In this document: positions 21,283 to 30,619 of the stretch, piece by piece
Numbering within the stretch: the first letter of the stretch is position 1
Layout of the letters: each line of letters begins with the position of its first letter
Assembly (NCBI RefSeq): GCF_013705725.1
Contig: NZ_CP055481.1
Span: 806,001 to 870,000, forward strand
Length of the DNA: 64,000 nt
Reading direction: 5' to 3'
DNA from: Klebsiella sp. RHBSTW-00484
GTDB taxonomy: Bacteria; Pseudomonadota; Gammaproteobacteria; Enterobacterales; Enterobacteriaceae
The notes under the pieces: model-generated
Databases searched by the model: none
What the model saw: only the letters and a program-made list of their open reading frames with translations
Told to the model about the DNA's origin: nothing
Made by a program: the position numbers and the translations under genes

Positions 21283-22632
21283 CTACCAGCTAACGCGTGC
21301 CTCGAAGCCGCCGCCTCGGGCGTTAGCAAAACTGGCCGTCATGCTGTGTAGCGCGGCGATGCGCTGCACAATGGACAACCCCAGACCGCTACCGGGTTGG
21401 TCCTGACCGGGAGGGCGATAAAAGCGCTCGCCAATACGCGCCAGCGCTTCGGCGCTGATGCCCGGGCCGTTGTCGCGCACGCAAAATTCACGTGCATTCA
21501 GCGTGATATCGACCTGGCTGCCAGCGGGGCTATAGCGCACGGCGTTATCCAGAAGATTACGCACCAGCAGGCTCAGTAACAGCGGCTGGCCGGTTCGCAT
21601 GATGTTGGTGGCGTTCAGATGCAGACGCAGTTCAATACCGGCCTGCTGCGCGCTGTGGTACATCTCCATAACCGCCGATTGAAGCAGTTCATCAATAGCG
21701 ATCGTCTGGACATCATCAAGCTGCGCCAGCGAATCCAGGCGTGATAAGGTCAGGAGCTGATCGACCAGCCGGGTTGCGCGGTCAATACCCTGATGAAGCT
21801 GCGTCAGCGCTTTATCCATGCCCTGAGCATCGTCCATGGAGAGCTGGGCGACTTCGGTCTGGACCTTCAGCGCCGCCAGCGGGCTGCGCAGTTCGTGGGC
21901 GGCATCAGAGGTGAAGCGTCGCTCACGAGTCATGGTGTCATGCGTGCGGATAAAGAGCTGATTCAGCGCGTCGACCAGCGGGCGAACTTCACTGGGAACA
22001 TGATCGGTATTGAGCGTTTCGGCGGAGTCCGGCGCGCGGGCGCGCAGCGTGTTGGCCAGCTTTTTCAACGGCGCCAGCTCCCGGCTCAGCAGCACAATCA
22101 GCAGCAGGAACATCAGCGGTAGCGCAACCAGCCAGGGAATGAGCTGAGAGGTAACGATATCCAGCGCCATCTCACGGCGATAATCCCACTCCTGACCAAC
22201 GACGATACGATGGCGACCATCGCGGGTGGTGAGCCACAGGAAGCGCCACTCATCATCATCGTTACGTAAATAGCCGTCGCTGAATCCCTCACGATTCATG
22301 CCCCAGGGGATATCCTGACCGTTTTCGCCATCGTTGAGCACCATCTTGCCGTCGGTGGTAAAGATAGCGAAAGCCAGCGCATCGTCGTCGAGATGCCCAT
22401 GCTTAACCTTCTTTTTCGCCCGCACCTGTGGAGTGAGGGTATGCAGCTCGTCGAAATTCATCGCGCTAAGACGACGAGCGAACAGTAGCTGCTGGGTATC
22501 GAACAGCTTATCCAGCTTATCGGTGGTTTGTTGCCAGGCGATAAAACTGGCAATTCCCCATGCGGCGCTGGTCAGCAGTAGAAAAAGGAGCGTCAGACGG
22601 ACGCGCAAACTCAATCGGCCCAGTCGTTTCAT
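21283..22632 (-). CDS. qseC: Sensor histidine kinase QseC
   Basis: QseC is the membrane kinase of the QseBC system, which in E. coli and Salmonella controls motility and virulence and cross-talks with PmrAB. The 449-residue protein has two membrane segments (about 11-30 and 165-185) around a periplasmic sensor. HAMP and HisKA regions follow, with the phospho-acceptor in [14 protein letters not shown] (near residue 246), then an ATPase domain with [11 protein letters not shown] and DNGPGIS. Its ATG overlaps the qseB stop by 4 bp, which couples their translation. Confidence 0.95.
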   Translation of the reverse strand: MKRLGRLSLRVRLTLLFLLLTSAAWGIASFIAWQQTTDKLDKLFDTQQLLFARRLSAMNFDELHTLTPQVRAKKKVKHGHLDDDALAFAIFTTDGKMVLNDGENGQDIPWGMNREGFSDGYLRNDDDEWRFLWLTTRDGRHRIVVGQEWDYRREMALDIVTSQLIPWLVALPLMFLLLIVLLSRELAPLKKLANTLRARAPDSAETLNTDHVPSEVRPLVDALNQLFIRTHDTMTRERRFTSDAAHELRSPLAALKVQTEVAQLSMDDAQGMDKALTQLHQGIDRATRLVDQLLTLSRLDSLAQLDDVQTIAIDELLQSAVMEMYHSAQQAGIELRLHLNATNIMRTGQPLLLSLLVRNLLDNAVRYSPAGSQVDITLNAREFCVRDNGPGISAEALARIGERFYRPPGQDQPGSGLGLSIVQRIAALHSMTASFANARGGGFEARVSW

Positions 22633-23288
22633 ACATCACCCAGGGTATAGCCGATACCGTGGACGGTGCGGATAAATTCGCTGCCGAGCTTGCGGCGTAG
22701 ATGATGAACGTGCACTTCTATCGCATTGCTGGAGACGTCGTCATCCCAGTTATAGAGTTTTTCCTCGATAAGTTTGCGTGGTAGCACGCGCCCGGCGTTA
22801 CGCATTAACAGTTCCAGTAAAGCGAACTCTTTCGGCTTGAGAGGTAGATTTTCGCCATTCAGCGTGGTGGTGAGTCGGGTTGGGTCGAGGACGACATTGC
22901 CGTGTCGCAGTTCGCTGCTGCTTTGGCCGTGGGCACGGCGTATCAGCGCTTCGAGACGCGCAGCGACTTCAATTAACGCAAAAGGTTTGCAAAGATAGTC
23001 ATCGGCACCGAGCCGTAAGCCTTCGACCCGCTGGCTGAGTGCGTCGCGGGCGGTGAGGATCAGTACCGGTTCATGGCGGCCTTTGTCGCGCCATTCGCGC
23101 AGGATATCCAGGCCGTCGATGCCGGGAAGCGTCAGGTCCAGAATAATGGCGTCATAAGGGGCGTTGTACAGCGCGGCTTTCCCCTCTTCACCGCGGGTAA
23201 ACCAGTCAATGCTGAAGCCCATTTTTGTCAGCCCGACTTTAATACCGTCGCCAATCAGTTTGTCGTCTTCCACCACTAAAATGCGCAT
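22629..23288 (-). CDS. qseB: Response regulator QseB
   Basis: QseB is the 219-residue OmpR-type regulator partnered with QseC. The receiver domain (about 1-115) begins [15 protein letters not shown], with the phospho-acceptor Asp in [12 protein letters not shown] (Asp51). The winged-helix DNA-binding domain (about 125-219) includes [13 protein letters not shown] took the family start at 23288 rather than the long upstream frame, which is not QseB-like. A PmrA/QseB-type box lies upstream, between qseB and divergent ygiW. Confidence 0.95.
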   Translation of the reverse strand: MRILVVEDDKLIGDGIKVGLTKMGFSIDWFTRGEEGKAALYNAPYDAIILDLTLPGIDGLDILREWRDKGRHEPVLILTARDALSQRVEGLRLGADDYLCKPFALIEVAARLEALIRRAHGQSSSELRHGNVVLDPTRLTTTLNGENLPLKPKEFALLELLMRNAGRVLPRKLIEEKLYNWDDDVSSNAIEVHVHHLRRKLGSEFIRTVHGIGYTLGDV

Positions 23289-23373
23289 TAGCCTGCTCCT
23301 GTGGCCCACTGAGATGAAAGCAGTAAAGCGCGTTGTCACGCGCGCTGTACAGCAATAAAATTTCTTTTTTCCG

Positions 23374-23390
23374 CTTAAGAAGTTGTTAAG
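23374..23390 (+). promoter_or_regulatory. PmrA/QseB-type box between qseB and ygiW
   Basis: CTTAAG (23374-23379), five bases, then GTTAAG (23385-23390) fits the YTTAAK-N5-YTTAAK direct repeat bound by PmrA and by QseB, with one mismatch in the second half. It lies about 50 bp before ygiW and about 85 bp from qseB, so it could control both. Confidence 0.65.
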
Positions 23391-23439
23391 TTTTGCCTTG
23401 TGTAATAGTGACGGTATAAACACAAAGGGAGAAAACATG

Positions 23440-23847
23440 ATGAAAAAGTTCGCCGCAATGACCGCTATTATCGCCTTAGTTTCTATGCCAGTCCTGGCTG
23501 CTGAACAGGGAGGTTTTTCCGGCCCAGGCTCCACGCAAACCAGCCAGACGACCACGCAAAACGGCGGGTTTATCGGCCCGAACGGTAGCGTAACGACGGT
23601 GGCTAATGCCAAATCTCTGCGTGATGACACCTGGGTGACCCTGCGCGGTAAAATCGTCGAGCGTATTTCCGACGACCTGTATAAATTTCAGGACAGCTCC
23701 GGCACCGTCAACGTGGATATCGACCATAAGCGCTGGAATGGCGTGACCGTGACTCCGCAGGATACGGTAGAGATTCAGGGCGAAGTCGATAAAGACTGGA
23801 ACTCGGTAGAAATCGACGTGAAGCAGATTCGTAAAGTCACGCCGTAA
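23440..23847 (+). CDS. ygiW: Periplasmic OB-fold stress protein YgiW
   Basis: YgiW is a periplasmic BOF (bacterial OB-fold) protein linked to peroxide, metal and acid stress, and usually divergent from or next to qseBC. The 135-residue precursor has a signal peptide ending ...PVLAAEQ (about residue 21), a repetitive linker ([19 protein letters not shown]), then the OB-fold with [22 protein letters not shown] codons at 23437 and 23440 are both usable after AAGGGA; I use the second because the family begins MKKF. Confidence 0.92.
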   Translation: MKKFAAMTAIIALVSMPVLAAEQGGFSGPGSTQTSQTTTQNGGFIGPNGSVTTVANAKSLRDDTWVTLRGKIVERISDDLYKFQDSSGTVNVDIDHKRWNGVTVTPQDTVEIQGEVDKDWNSVEIDVKQIRKVTP

Positions 23848-23855
23848 AGCCCGTT

Positions 23856-23886
23856 CCCTGAGCCAATCGTATCAGATGGCTCAGGG
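23856..23886 (+). terminator. Hairpin after ygiW
   Basis: A perfect 10-bp stem, CCCTGAGCCA (23856-23865) and TGGCTCAGGG (23877-23886), lies 8 bp after the ygiW stop. No T run follows, so it may be a weak or Rho-assisted terminator ahead of ygiS. Confidence 0.55.
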
Positions 23887-24016
23887 CCATAATCAGGCAT
23901 GAGATAAGGGCAGAATAATTTGTGCCACAGTGAGCATTATCGCATTCGATGTGTATGAGCATCGCAGGGGTAAGCGTATTGTGTTTGCGCTAATTATTGG
24001 TCTGGTAAGGAGTACC

Positions 24017-25624
24017 ATGAAATCTCATGCATTATTATGGCTGGTCAGCCTGGTAGGCGTTTCTCCTCTGTACGCCGCAGACGTTCCCGCCAATACATCT
24101 CTCGCCGCAAAGCAGGTTTTTCGTTACAACAATCATAGCGATCCCGGCACGCTTGACCCGCAAAAAGTTGAAGAGAATACAGCAGCGCAGATTGTGATCG
24201 ATCTGTTCGAGGGGCTGGTGTGGATGGATAGCGATGGCCGCGTCCAGCCTGGCCAGGCGCAAAGCTGGCAAGTGTCTGATGACGGTAAACGCTATGTGTT
24301 TCACCTACGCAAAGATCTCAAATGGTCAGATGGGCAGCCGTTGACCGCTGGCGATTTTGTCGCCGGGTGGCAGCGCGCCGTGGCACCGCAAACCGCCAGC
24401 CCTTTCGCCGGATATTTAGCGCAAGCGCATATTGAAAATGCGGCGCAAATCATGGCAGGTAAAGCCGATGTCAGTGCGTTAGGTGTTCGGGCGATTGACG
24501 ACACCACGCTGGAGGTGACCCTCACGCAGCCGGTGCCCTGGTTTACGACGATGCTGGCCTGGCCGACGCTATTTCCCGTTCCGCAACACGTGATTAAAAA
24601 ATATGGTGATGCCTGGAGTAAGCCAGAGCACATGGTTTATAACGGCGCGTTTGTGCTGGATAAATGGGTAGTAAATGAAAAAATTGTGGCCCGTAAAAAT
24701 CCGCATTATTGGGATGCGCAGCATACCGTATTGCAGCAGGTAGAATATCTGGCGCTGGATAACGCCGTCACCGGCTACAACCGTTATCGCGCTGGAGAAG
24801 TCGATTTAACCTGGGTTCCAGCCCAGCAGATCCCGGCCATTCAGAAGGAGCGGCCCGGCGAGCTGCAAATCATTCCACGGCTCAATAGCGAGTACTACAA
24901 CTTCAATACTCGCAAAGCGCCGTTTGACGATGTACGCGTGCGTCGAGCGCTCTATCTGACGGTCGATCGTGCGCTAATTGCGCAAAAAGTCCTGGGATTA
25001 CGCACGCCAGCAACCACCTTAACGCCACCACAGGTCGATGGGTTTAATGCGCCGGTTCTGGCAGAGCTGCAGCAGCCGATGAACGAACGAGCCGCAACGG
25101 CCCAGGCGCTGCTCAAGCAAGCGGGTTATGACGCTGCGCACCCGCTGCGTTTTGAGCTGTTTTATAACAAATACGATTTACACGAAAAAACCGCCATTGC
25201 GCTCTCTTCTGAATGGAAAAAGTGGCTGGGCGCGGACGTGAAGCTGCGTTCGATGGAGTGGAAAACCTACCTCGATGCCCGCCGCGCAGGAGACTTTATG
25301 CTGTCGCGCCAGTCGTGGGATGCGACCTGGAATGAAGCATCGACGTTTCTCAATACCTTAACCAGCACCAGCGAGGACAACGTCGGACGCTGGCAAAATG
25401 CGCAGTATGACGCGCTACTGGAGCAGGCGTCGAAGACTGCTGATGCACAAAAACGCAATGCGCTTTATCAGCAAGCGGAAATGATCATCAACCAGCAGGC
25501 ACCGTTGATCCCTATCTACTATCAGCCGATGATTAAACTGCTAAAACCGTATGTTGGTGGTTTCCCATTACATAATCCGCAGGATTACGTTTACAGCAAA
25601 GAGCTGTACATCAAAGCGTACTGA
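24017..25624 (+). CDS. ygiS: Periplasmic oligopeptide-type binding protein YgiS
   Basis: This 535-residue solute-binding protein of the OppA/SBP-5 family has a signal peptide ending near LYAAD (residue 19). It carries the family signature DPQKVEENTAAQI and RRALYLTVDR. No permease or ATPase gene adjoins it, so it is an orphan that must use another transporter. E. coli YgiS has been linked to deoxycholate uptake. I chose the ATG at 24017 because TAAGGAG lies just upstream and a signal peptide begins there; the open frame runs further upstream. Confidence 0.93.
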   Translation: MKSHALLWLVSLVGVSPLYAADVPANTSLAAKQVFRYNNHSDPGTLDPQKVEENTAAQIVIDLFEGLVWMDSDGRVQPGQAQSWQVSDDGKRYVFHLRKDLKWSDGQPLTAGDFVAGWQRAVAPQTASPFAGYLAQAHIENAAQIMAGKADVSALGVRAIDDTTLEVTLTQPVPWFTTMLAWPTLFPVPQHVIKKYGDAWSKPEHMVYNGAFVLDKWVVNEKIVARKNPHYWDAQHTVLQQVEYLALDNAVTGYNRYRAGEVDLTWVPAQQIPAIQKERPGELQIIPRLNSEYYNFNTRKAPFDDVRVRRALYLTVDRALIAQKVLGLRTPATTLTPPQVDGFNAPVLAELQQPMNERAATAQALLKQAGYDAAHPLRFELFYNKYDLHEKTAIALSSEWKKWLGADVKLRSMEWKTYLDARRAGDFMLSRQSWDATWNEASTFLNTLTSTSEDNVGRWQNAQYDALLEQASKTADAQKRNALYQQAEMIINQQAPLIPIYYQPMIKLLKPYVGGFPLHNPQDYVYSKELYIKAY

Positions 25625-25756
25625 TTTTACCGCCGTCAGGTGTTTTTCGGCGGCGGTAAACTATCGAACTCTTGTGACTCGACGCGCCAGATAAGGTACT
25701 ATCTGCGGCAATATTGCCCCTTAGATGGTTGGCTTTTAGTTGAGGAATTACGATTA

Positions 25757-28015
25757 ATGAGCGATATGGCAGAGCGCCTTGCGCTACATGAATTTACGGA
25801 AAACGCCTACCTGAACTATTCCATGTACGTCATCATGGACAGGGCGCTGCCGTTTATTGGCGATGGCCTGAAGCCGGTCCAGCGTCGCATCGTCTATGCG
25901 ATGTCTGAACTGGGGCTGAACGCTAGCGCGAAGTTCAAAAAGTCCGCCCGTACCGTCGGCGACGTGTTGGGTAAATATCATCCGCACGGCGATAGCGCAT
26001 GCTATGAAGCGATGGTGCTGATGGCTCAGCCGTTCTCTTACCGCTACCCGCTGGTAGACGGTCAAGGGAACTGGGGCGCGCCGGACGATCCGAAATCCTT
26101 CGCCGCGATGCGTTATACCGAATCCCGTTTGTCGAAGTATGCTGAGCTGCTGCTGAGCGAACTGGGGCAGGGCACCGTTGACTGGGTTCCAAACTTTGAC
26201 GGCACCATGCAGGAGCCGAAAATGCTGCCTGCGCGTCTGCCAAACATTCTACTGAATGGCACCACCGGCATTGCCGTCGGGATGGCGACGGATATTCCGC
26301 CGCATAACCTGCGCGAAGTGGCCAGGGCGGCGATCACCCTGATTGAAAAACCACAGACCTCGCTGGATGAGCTGCTGGATATCGTGCAGGGGCCGGATTA
26401 CCCGACGGAAGCGGAAATCATTACTCCGCGTGCCGAGATCCGCAAAATCTACCAGAACGGCCGTGGCTCCGTGCGCATGCGTGCGGTGTGGACCAAAGAA
26501 GACGGCGCGGTGGTGATTAGCGCCCTGCCGCACCAGGTCTCAGGCGCAAAAGTGCTGGAGCAAATCGCCGCCCAGATGCGCAATAAGAAGCTGCCGATGG
26601 TCGATGACCTGCGCGACGAATCGGATCACGAAAACCCGACCCGTCTGGTGATCGTCCCGCGCTCCAACCGCGTAGATATGGAGCAGGTGATGAACCACCT
26701 GTTCGCGACGACCGATCTGGAAAAGAGCTATCGTATCAACCTGAATATGATAGGTCTGGATAACCGCCCGGCGGTGAAAAACCTGCTGGAAATCCTCTCT
26801 GAATGGCTGACCTTCCGTCGCGATACCGTACGTCGTCGTCTGAGCTACCGTCTGGAGAAAGTCCTCAAGCGCCTGCATATCCTTGAAGGTTTGCTGGTAG
26901 CGTTCCTGAATATCGATGAAGTTATCGAAATTATCCGCCATGAAGATGAACCGAAACCGGCCCTGATGTCGCGCTTTGGTATCAGCGAAACCCAGGCGGA
27001 AGCGATTCTGGAGTTAAAACTGCGCCATCTCGCCAAGCTGGAAGAGATGAAGATTCGCGGTGAGCAGAACGAGCTGGAAAAAGAGCGCGACCATCTGCAG
27101 TCTATTCTGGCCTCTGAACGTAAGATGAATAATCTGCTGAAGAAAGAGCTGCAGGCCGATGCCGACGCCTTTGGCGACGAGCGTCGTTCGCCGCTGCGCG
27201 AGCGTGAAGAAGCGAAGGCGATGAGCGAGCACGACATGCTGCCGTCAGAGCCAGTGACTATCGTGTTGTCGCAAAGCGGTTGGGTGCGTAGCGCCAAAGG
27301 TCATGATATCGACGCGCCGGGGTTGAACTATAAAGCCGGTGATAGCTTTAAATCGGCCGTGAAAGGCAAAAGTAATCAACCTGTGGTGTTTATTGATACC
27401 ACCGGGCGTAGCTATGCGGTTGACCCGATCACCTTGCCGTCCGCTCGTGGTCAGGGCGAGCCGCTCACCGGCAAGCTGACGCTGCCGCCGGGCGCGACGG
27501 TTGAACATATGCTGATGGAGTCCGACGAGCAGAAGCTGTTGATGGCTTCCGATGCAGGCTACGGTTTCATTTGTACCTTTAACGACCTGGTCGCTCGCAA
27601 CCGCGCCGGTAAGACGTTGATTAGCCTTCCGGATAACGCGCACGTGATGCCGCCGCTGGTTATTGAGGATGAATCCGATATGCTGCTGGCCATCACTGCA
27701 GCCGGGCGTATGCTGATGTTCCCGGTCAGCGATTTGCCGCAGTTGTCGAAAGGTAAAGGTAACAAGATTATCAATATTCCGTCGGCAGAAGCGGCTTCCG
27801 GTCAGGATAGCCTGGCGCATCTGTTTGTTCTGCCGCCGCAAAGTACGCTGACTATTCATGTCGGTAAGCGGAAAATTAAACTGCGTCCGGAAGAACTGCA
27901 GAAAGTTACCGGCGAGCGTGGTCGTCGCGGTTCTCTGATGCGCGGACTGCAGAAAATTGACCGGGTGGAGATTGATTCGCCGCGTCGCCCTTCAACAGGC
28001 GACAGTGAAGAGTAG
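25757..28015 (+). CDS. parC: DNA topoisomerase IV subunit A
   Basis: ParC is the DNA-cleaving subunit of topoisomerase IV. At 752 residues it matches E. coli in length. The N-terminal breakage-reunion domain carries the active-site Tyr in [11 protein letters not shown] (Tyr120), and the C-terminal beta-pinwheel domain starts near residue 490. The quinolone-resistance region [13 protein letters not shown] has Ser80 and Glu84, the susceptible-type residues. The start at 25757 is chosen on family length, with GAGGAA upstream. parC and parE are separated by a 5.6-kb insert, as in E. coli. Confidence 0.98.
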   Translation: MSDMAERLALHEFTENAYLNYSMYVIMDRALPFIGDGLKPVQRRIVYAMSELGLNASAKFKKSARTVGDVLGKYHPHGDSACYEAMVLMAQPFSYRYPLVDGQGNWGAPDDPKSFAAMRYTESRLSKYAELLLSELGQGTVDWVPNFDGTMQEPKMLPARLPNILLNGTTGIAVGMATDIPPHNLREVARAAITLIEKPQTSLDELLDIVQGPDYPTEAEIITPRAEIRKIYQNGRGSVRMRAVWTKEDGAVVISALPHQVSGAKVLEQIAAQMRNKKLPMVDDLRDESDHENPTRLVIVPRSNRVDMEQVMNHLFATTDLEKSYRINLNMIGLDNRPAVKNLLEILSEWLTFRRDTVRRRLSYRLEKVLKRLHILEGLLVAFLNIDEVIEIIRHEDEPKPALMSRFGISETQAEAILELKLRHLAKLEEMKIRGEQNELEKERDHLQSILASERKMNNLLKKELQADADAFGDERRSPLREREEAKAMSEHDMLPSEPVTIVLSQSGWVRSAKGHDIDAPGLNYKAGDSFKSAVKGKSNQPVVFIDTTGRSYAVDPITLPSARGQGEPLTGKLTLPPGATVEHMLMESDEQKLLMASDAGYGFICTFNDLVARNRAGKTLISLPDNAHVMPPLVIEDESDMLLAITAAGRMLMFPVSDLPQLSKGKGNKIINIPSAEAASGQDSLAHLFVLPPQSTLTIHVGKRKIKLRPEELQKVTGERGRRGSLMRGLQKIDRVEIDSPRRPSTGDSEE

Positions 28016-28025
28016 AGTAAAGTGA

Positions 28026-28053
28026 GCCTTCCTCGCGGTTAAGTGAGGAAGGC
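28026..28053 (+). terminator. Terminator-like hairpin after parC
   Basis: Arms GCCTTCCTC (28026-28034) and GAGGAAGGC (28045-28053) form a perfect 9-bp stem 10 bp after the parC stop, without a strong T run. Confidence 0.65.
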
Positions 28054-28106
28054 GAATATTTGCCGCAAAATCGTTGTTTATTCAGGCATTGCGATTAACA
28101 ATATCC

Positions 28107-28125
28107 ACAAAATCATTCAAGATGC
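28107..28125 (+). repeat. Partial copy of the ERIC left end
   Basis: These 19 bases match the left end of the ERIC element at 28183-28201 with one difference (CAAGATGC against CAGGATGC). They look like a remnant of a second ERIC or a duplication of its end, placed 76 bp upstream of the full copy. Confidence 0.6.
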
Positions 28126-28178
28126 TCAATGCGCTTTGCCATGATTTCCGGTGCCTGCAATCTGCGAAACAGCGAGTC

Positions 28179-28303
28179 ATACACAAAATCATTCAGGATG
28201 CATCGCGGCGGCAAGTGAGGAAATCCCTGGAGCATAGATAGCTATGTGACTGGGGTTTCTGAGCGTAGCCAACAAAGAGGCAGTTTGAAGGATGATGTGT
28301 ATA
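28179..28303 (+). repeat. ERIC element between parC and plsC
   Basis: This roughly 125-bp imperfect palindrome shows the ERIC hallmarks: ATTCAGGATGCATCG, GAAATCCCTGGAGCATAGAT, TATGTGACTGGGGTTTCTGAG, AGCCAAC and CAGTTTGAAGGATGATG. ERICs are non-coding enterobacterial repeats found in transcribed intergenic regions. This copy lies 31 bp before plsC, where its RNA hairpin would be in the plsC leader. Confidence 0.88.
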
Positions 28304-28334
28304 ATTCTAAGCGGTTTGGGTTTTAGAGGTAGCT

Positions 28335-29072
28335 ATGCTATTTATTTTTCGACTAATTATCGTTGTCATCTATTGTCTTCTGGTCTCCATATTCGGCTGT
28401 ATTTACTGTCTTTTCAGCCCGCGTAATCCTAAACATGTTGCGACCTTCGGCCATCTGTTTGGCAAACTGTCGCCGGTGTTCGGCCTGAAGGTAGAACTGC
28501 GTAAGCCTGCGGATGCGGAAAGCTACGGCAAGGCCATCTATATCGCTAACCACCAGAACAATTATGATATGGTGACGGCATCGAAAATCGTGCAGCCGCC
28601 GACGGTAACAGTGGGTAAAAAGAGCCTGGCGTGGATCCCGTTTTTCGGCCAGCTCTACTGGTTGACGGGGAATCTGCTGATTGACCGTAACAACCGGGCG
28701 AAAGCGCACGGCACCATCGCGGAAGTCGTGAACGCGTTTAAAGAACGTAACGTCTCTTTCTGGATGTTCCCGGAAGGGACCCGCAGCCGTGGGCGTGGCC
28801 TGTTGCCTTTTAAAACCGGTGCCTTTCATGCGGCGATTGCCGCTGGCGTGCCGATTATTCCAGTGTGCGTGTCCAATACATCGAATAAGATTAACCTCAA
28901 TCGCCTGAACAATGGTCTGGTGATTGTAGAAATGCTGCCGCCGGTTGATACCAGCCAGTACGGGAAAGATGGCGTTCGCGCGCTGGCGACGCACTGTCGC
29001 GAGCTGATGGCCGCCAAAATTGCTGAGCTGGACAAAGAAGTTGCTGAGCGCGAAGCAGCAGGAAAGAAATAA
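28335..29072 (+). CDS. plsC: 1-acyl-sn-glycerol-3-phosphate acyltransferase
   Basis: PlsC makes phosphatidic acid from lysophosphatidic acid and acyl-ACP or acyl-CoA at the inner membrane. The 245-residue protein has an N-terminal membrane helix (FIFRLIIVVIYCLLVSIFG), the HX4D catalytic motif NHQNNYD (near residue 73) and the substrate motif FPEGTRSRG (near 146), followed by GVPIIPVCV. An ERIC element sits just upstream and ftsP follows after 84 bp. Confidence 0.96.
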   Translation: MLFIFRLIIVVIYCLLVSIFGCIYCLFSPRNPKHVATFGHLFGKLSPVFGLKVELRKPADAESYGKAIYIANHQNNYDMVTASKIVQPPTVTVGKKSLAWIPFFGQLYWLTGNLLIDRNNRAKAHGTIAEVVNAFKERNVSFWMFPEGTRSRGRGLLPFKTGAFHAAIAAGVPIIPVCVSNTSNKINLNRLNNGLVIVEMLPPVDTSQYGKDGVRALATHCRELMAAKIAELDKEVAEREAAGKK

Positions 29073-29156
29073 CACAGGAAACGCCGCGAATCGCAGGCGT
29101 ATTGCTGGCGGGAAACGAATTCCCTTATTGATTAGTCAGTATCTCACGGAGTTAAT

Positions 29157-30569
29157 ATGTCACTCAGTCGGCGTCAGTTTATTAAGGCTTCAGGCGTTGC
29201 GCTGTGCGCAGGCGCCGCGCCACTGAAGGCACAGGCCGCTGGCCAGCAGCCTGCGTTGCCGATCCCTCCGCTGCTGGAGTCCCGGCGCGGTCAGCCGCTG
29301 TTTTTGACTCTCCAGCGTGCGCACTGGTCGTTCACATCCGGCACCCGTGCATCGGTATGGGGCATCAACGGTCGCTATATGGGGCCGACCATTCGCGTCT
29401 GGAATGGCGACGATGTGAAGCTGATTTACAGCAACCGGTTAACGGAAAACGTCGCGATGACGATCCGTGGCCTGCAGGTTCCTGGGCCGCTAATTGGTGG
29501 CGCGGCGCGCATGATGTCAGCCAACGCTGACTGGGCTCCGGTGCTGCCAATTCGTCAAAGCGCGGCGACGTTGTGGTATCAAGCCAACACCCCAAATCAT
29601 ATGGCGAAACAGGTCTACAACGGCCTTGCCGGGATGTGGCTGGTGGAAGATGACGTCAGTAAGAACCTGCCGATCCCTAATCACTATGGCGTTGATGATT
29701 TCCCGGTGATTATCCAGGACAAGCGTCTGGATAACTTTGGTACGCCGGAATACAGTGAACCCGGCAGCGGCGGCTTTGTCGGCGATACGCTGTTGGTAAA
29801 CGGCGTGCAAGGTCCGTTTGTTGAGGTATCGCGCGGCTGGGTACGTCTGCGCTTGCTGAATGCTTCCAACTCTCGCCGTTATCAGCTACAGATGAGCGAC
29901 GGCCGTTTGCTGCACGTTATCTCTGGCGATCAGGGGCTGCTCCCCGCGCCGGTTTCGCTCAAGCAGCTGTCGCTGGCTCCCGGCGAGCGGCGAGAAATTC
30001 TGGTTGATATGACCAACGGCGATGAAGTGTCGATTACCTGCGGGGAGGCGGCAAGCATTGTCGATCGTATTCGCGGCTTCTTCGAGCCGTCGAGTATCCT
30101 GATTTCGACACTTATCCTGACCCTGCGCCCGACAGGCCTGCTACCGTTAGTGACTGATAGCCTGCCGGTGCGTCTGCTACCGACGGAAATCCTGACCGGT
30201 GCGCCGATTCGCAGCCGAGACATTAGCCTGGGCGACGATCCGGGCATTAACGGCCAGCTGTGGGATCCACAGCGTATCGATATTACTGCTCAGCAAGGAA
30301 CCTGGGAGCGCTGGACGGTGCGTGCCGACCGGCCGCAATCCTTCCATATTGAAGGGGTGATGTTCCAGGTGCGTAACGTCAACGGCTCAGCGCCGTTCCC
30401 GGAAGACCGTGGCTGGAAAGATACCGTCTGGGTCGATGGGCAAGTGGAACTGCTGGTGTACTACGCTCAGCCTTCCTGGCCGCATTTCCCGTTCCAGTAC
30501 TTAAGCCAGACGCTGGAGCTTGCCGACCGTGGTTCAATTGGCCAAATGCTGGTGAATCCAGCACCGTAA
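29157..30569 (+). CDS. ftsP: Cell division protein FtsP (SufI)
   Basis: FtsP is a Tat-exported periplasmic cupredoxin-fold protein that stabilises the divisome under stress. The 470-residue precursor begins with a twin-arginine signal, SRRQFIKASG, followed by a hydrophobic stretch ending near AQAAG. It is built of three multicopper-oxidase-like domains, but the C-terminal copper-ligand His/Cys clusters of true oxidases are not seen, as in E. coli SufI. A terminator follows. Confidence 0.95.
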   Translation: MSLSRRQFIKASGVALCAGAAPLKAQAAGQQPALPIPPLLESRRGQPLFLTLQRAHWSFTSGTRASVWGINGRYMGPTIRVWNGDDVKLIYSNRLTENVAMTIRGLQVPGPLIGGAARMMSANADWAPVLPIRQSAATLWYQANTPNHMAKQVYNGLAGMWLVEDDVSKNLPIPNHYGVDDFPVIIQDKRLDNFGTPEYSEPGSGGFVGDTLLVNGVQGPFVEVSRGWVRLRLLNASNSRRYQLQMSDGRLLHVISGDQGLLPAPVSLKQLSLAPGERREILVDMTNGDEVSITCGEAASIVDRIRGFFEPSSILISTLILTLRPTGLLPLVTDSLPVRLLPTEILTGAPIRSRDISLGDDPGINGQLWDPQRIDITAQQGTWERWTVRADRPQSFHIEGVMFQVRNVNGSAPFPEDRGWKDTVWVDGQVELLVYYAQPSWPHFPFQYLSQTLELADRGSIGQMLVNPAP

Positions 30570-30587
30570 AATCATCAAATCATAAAA

Positions 30588-30610
30588 CGGGCCTGATATG
30601 CTCAGGCCCG
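30588..30610. terminator. Terminator between ftsP and the TRAP operon
   Basis: A perfect 9-bp stem, CGGGCCTGA (30588-30596) and TCAGGCCCG (30602-30610), has a 5-nt loop. It lies between the converging ftsP and dctM-like genes, with an A run on the left for the minus-strand reading. Confidence 0.75.
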
Positions 30611-30619
30611 ACAGCATTA

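Noticed and set aside
23289..23630. 113-residue N-terminal extension of QseB
   Set aside because: The extension is not receiver-like and crosses the divergent ygiW promoter; the family start is at 23288.
25757..26130. Quinolone-resistance mutation in parC
   Set aside because: Ser80 and Glu84 are the susceptible-type residues.
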